Positions 12,645-13,217 of a stretch of 13,217 bases of DNA are shown piece by piece; within the stretch, counting starts at the first letter, position 1; each line of letters starts with the position of its first letter. Position numbers and translations under genes: made by a program. The DNA is taken from contig MU631952.1 in the NCBI GenBank assembly GCA_026770615.1, forward strand, positions 24,433 to 37,649, in the 5' to 3' direction. The notes beneath the pieces were generated by a model, which was not told the origin of the DNA, ran no database searches, and saw nothing but the letters and a program-made list of their open reading frames with translations. This stretch comes from Pavlovales sp. CCMP2436. Its lineage: Eukaryota; Haptophyta; Pavlovophyceae; Pavlovales.

Positions 12645-12661
12645 TAGAGAGAGAGAGAGAG
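12645..12661 (+). repeat. (GA)n microsatellite
   Basis: Eight GA dinucleotides in the presumed LTR region of the copia element; a simple slippage repeat. Confidence 0.9.
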
Positions 12662-12768
12662 CTATATTAAGAATGGAACGAGCAGGCGTAATCACCTTTT
12701 CTGTGGACCCCTTGTGGAAGTGTGTCAAGTTCCTATAGTTGTCAGGATGGCAATCAGGATGTCAGACA

Positions 12769-12796
12769 GAGCCCAAGTGAGAGGACACTTGGGCTC
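12769..12796. repeat. perfect 11-base-pair hairpin
   Basis: GAGCCCAAGTG (12769-12779), loop AGAGGA, CACTTGGGCTC (12786-12796). It lies between the copia stop codon and the presumed LTR end and could be an RNA structure of the transcript or a remnant of another inverted-repeat insertion. Confidence 0.85.
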
Positions 12797-12942
12797 CCGA
12801 TACCCTCGCCCAATCTGGACGGGACCACGTTCAGGTTGTAGGATCGAGTACAACTTGAGTAGGTTGATAAACCCTCGCCTAGTGTAGCCCGAGGGGGAGA
12901 GCTAGTCGGTGAAAACCTCGTTTAGGAAACCGACTTGAGCGC

Positions 12943-13217
12943 CTACATGCCGAGGAGCGTGTGGCGGTGGCGGATGAAGATCGTCTTGCCGAGGGGCTTG
13001 GTCATGATGTCGGCGACATTTTCGAGGCCCGGGACAAAGAAGAGCTTGATGACGCCGTCCTTGACCAGGTCGCGAATCCAGTGGAATTTGATATCGACAT
13101 GCTTGGTGCGGCGGTGCACGATGTCGTTCTTGGAGAGCGCAATGCAGGACACACTGTCCTCGCCGACAGGCGTGGCCGAGGACTGCGGGAAGCCGATGTC
13201 AGCGAGCAGCTGGCGGA
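12943..13217 (-). CDS. Ty1/copia retrotransposon polyprotein, C-terminal RNase H end (partial)
   Basis: The minus-strand frame enters from the right edge and ends at a TAG (12943-12945), 90 visible residues. It reads RQLLADIGFPQSSATPVGED, SVSCIALSKNDIVHRRTKHV, DIKFHWIRDLVKDGVIKLFF, VPGLENVADIMTKPLGKTIF, ending HRHTLLGM. The order (E)D-S-x-S-x-I-x-L-x-K-N, H-RTKH-DI-xx-H-x-IR and ADI-TKPL is diagnostic of the RNase H domain end in copia polyproteins, which removes the RNA strand during reverse transcription. The visible part has no stop or frameshift, so the element may be fairly young. Gag, protease, integrase and reverse transcriptase lie beyond the window. Confidence 0.93.
   Translation of the reverse strand, partial: RQLLADIGFPQSSATPVGEDSVSCIALSKNDIVHRRTKHVDIKFHWIRDLVKDGVIKLFFVPGLENVADIMTKPLGKTIFIRHRHTLLGM

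Larger units (their letters stand above)
12581..12942 (-). mobile_element. probable 3' untranslated region and LTR of the Ty1/copia element
   Basis: This lies directly downstream, on the minus strand, of the copia stop codon, where the 3' LTR is expected. On the minus strand it ends GCTTGCGTTCAACA at 12581, a typical copia-type LTR terminus. A (GA)n microsatellite occupies 12645-12661 and a perfect hairpin 12769-12796. No TGTT start, polypurine tract or target duplication was identified, so the left LTR boundary is unknown. Confidence 0.4.

Noticed and set aside
1..13217. Reassigned stop codons to rescue the broken genes
   Set aside because: The armadillo-BTB gene also has a frame change, and the EF-hand, zinc-finger and copia frames use TAA, TAG or TGA as ordinary ends.
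1..13217. tRNA, rRNA, CRISPR array or giant-virus gene cluster
   Set aside because: No cloverleaf with matching T-loop, no conserved rRNA segment, no regularly spaced repeat array and no viral hallmark gene were seen.

Overview
The window reads as nuclear DNA of a GC-rich eukaryote, most likely a unicellular alga or other protist. The evidence is the presence of armadillo, BTB, EF-hand, C2H2 zinc-finger and chromodomain proteins, intron-like splice signals, very low gene density, strong G/C-ending codon use, and remains of non-LTR and Ty1/copia retrotransposons. A haptophyte-like alga fits the armadillo repeat style and composition, but this is an inference; nothing here fixes the species. 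No bacterial operon, rRNA, tRNA or CRISPR structure was seen.

Layout. 1-372: last exon of an unrecognised gene, entering from the left behind an apparent splice acceptor. 810-1202 (minus): a small charged protein resembling the N-terminal part of XAP5/FAM50. It is divergent, 65 bases apart, from 1268-2783 (plus), an armadillo-repeat plus BTB gene broken by two stops and a 2-base loss. 3117-3674 (minus): a Ser/Pro-rich open frame made of three in-phase repeats, beside the first copy of a dispersed repeat called R1 here. 4021-4755: a decayed coding region ending in a trinucleotide microsatellite. 4789-6330: a repeat field with truncated retrotransposon ends, a minisatellite, a palindrome cluster and C/T-rich tandem units. 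6740-6958: a short chromodomain frame lying between nested inverted repeats. 7330-8439 (minus): the best intact gene, an EF-hand protein, probably with one intron. 8648-9262: nested inverted-repeat elements with a 5'-truncated non-LTR retrotransposon end inserted in one arm; the insertion has a perfect 12-base target-site duplication. 9238-11500: a mosaic of an interrupted R1, two pieces of a second non-LTR retrotransposon in antisense, small coding fragments and homopolymer G. 11521-11982 (minus): a C2H2 zinc-finger protein. 12500-13217 (minus): the 3' end of a Ty1/copia element with its RNase H C-terminus.

The plausible host genes are the partial exon, the XAP5-like gene, the EF-hand gene and the zinc-finger gene. 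They show no sign of acting in one pathway. Most of the remainder is layered transposable-element debris. Two non-LTR families (called LINE A and LINE B here) show the signature of target-primed insertion: shared 3' ends with different 5' truncation points. I did not find convincing evidence of a new multi-gene system. The most informative novelty is the dated stacking of insertions at 8648-9262 and 10100-11500, and the repeat families R1, LINE A and LINE B, which look uncharacterised but were not compared with any database.
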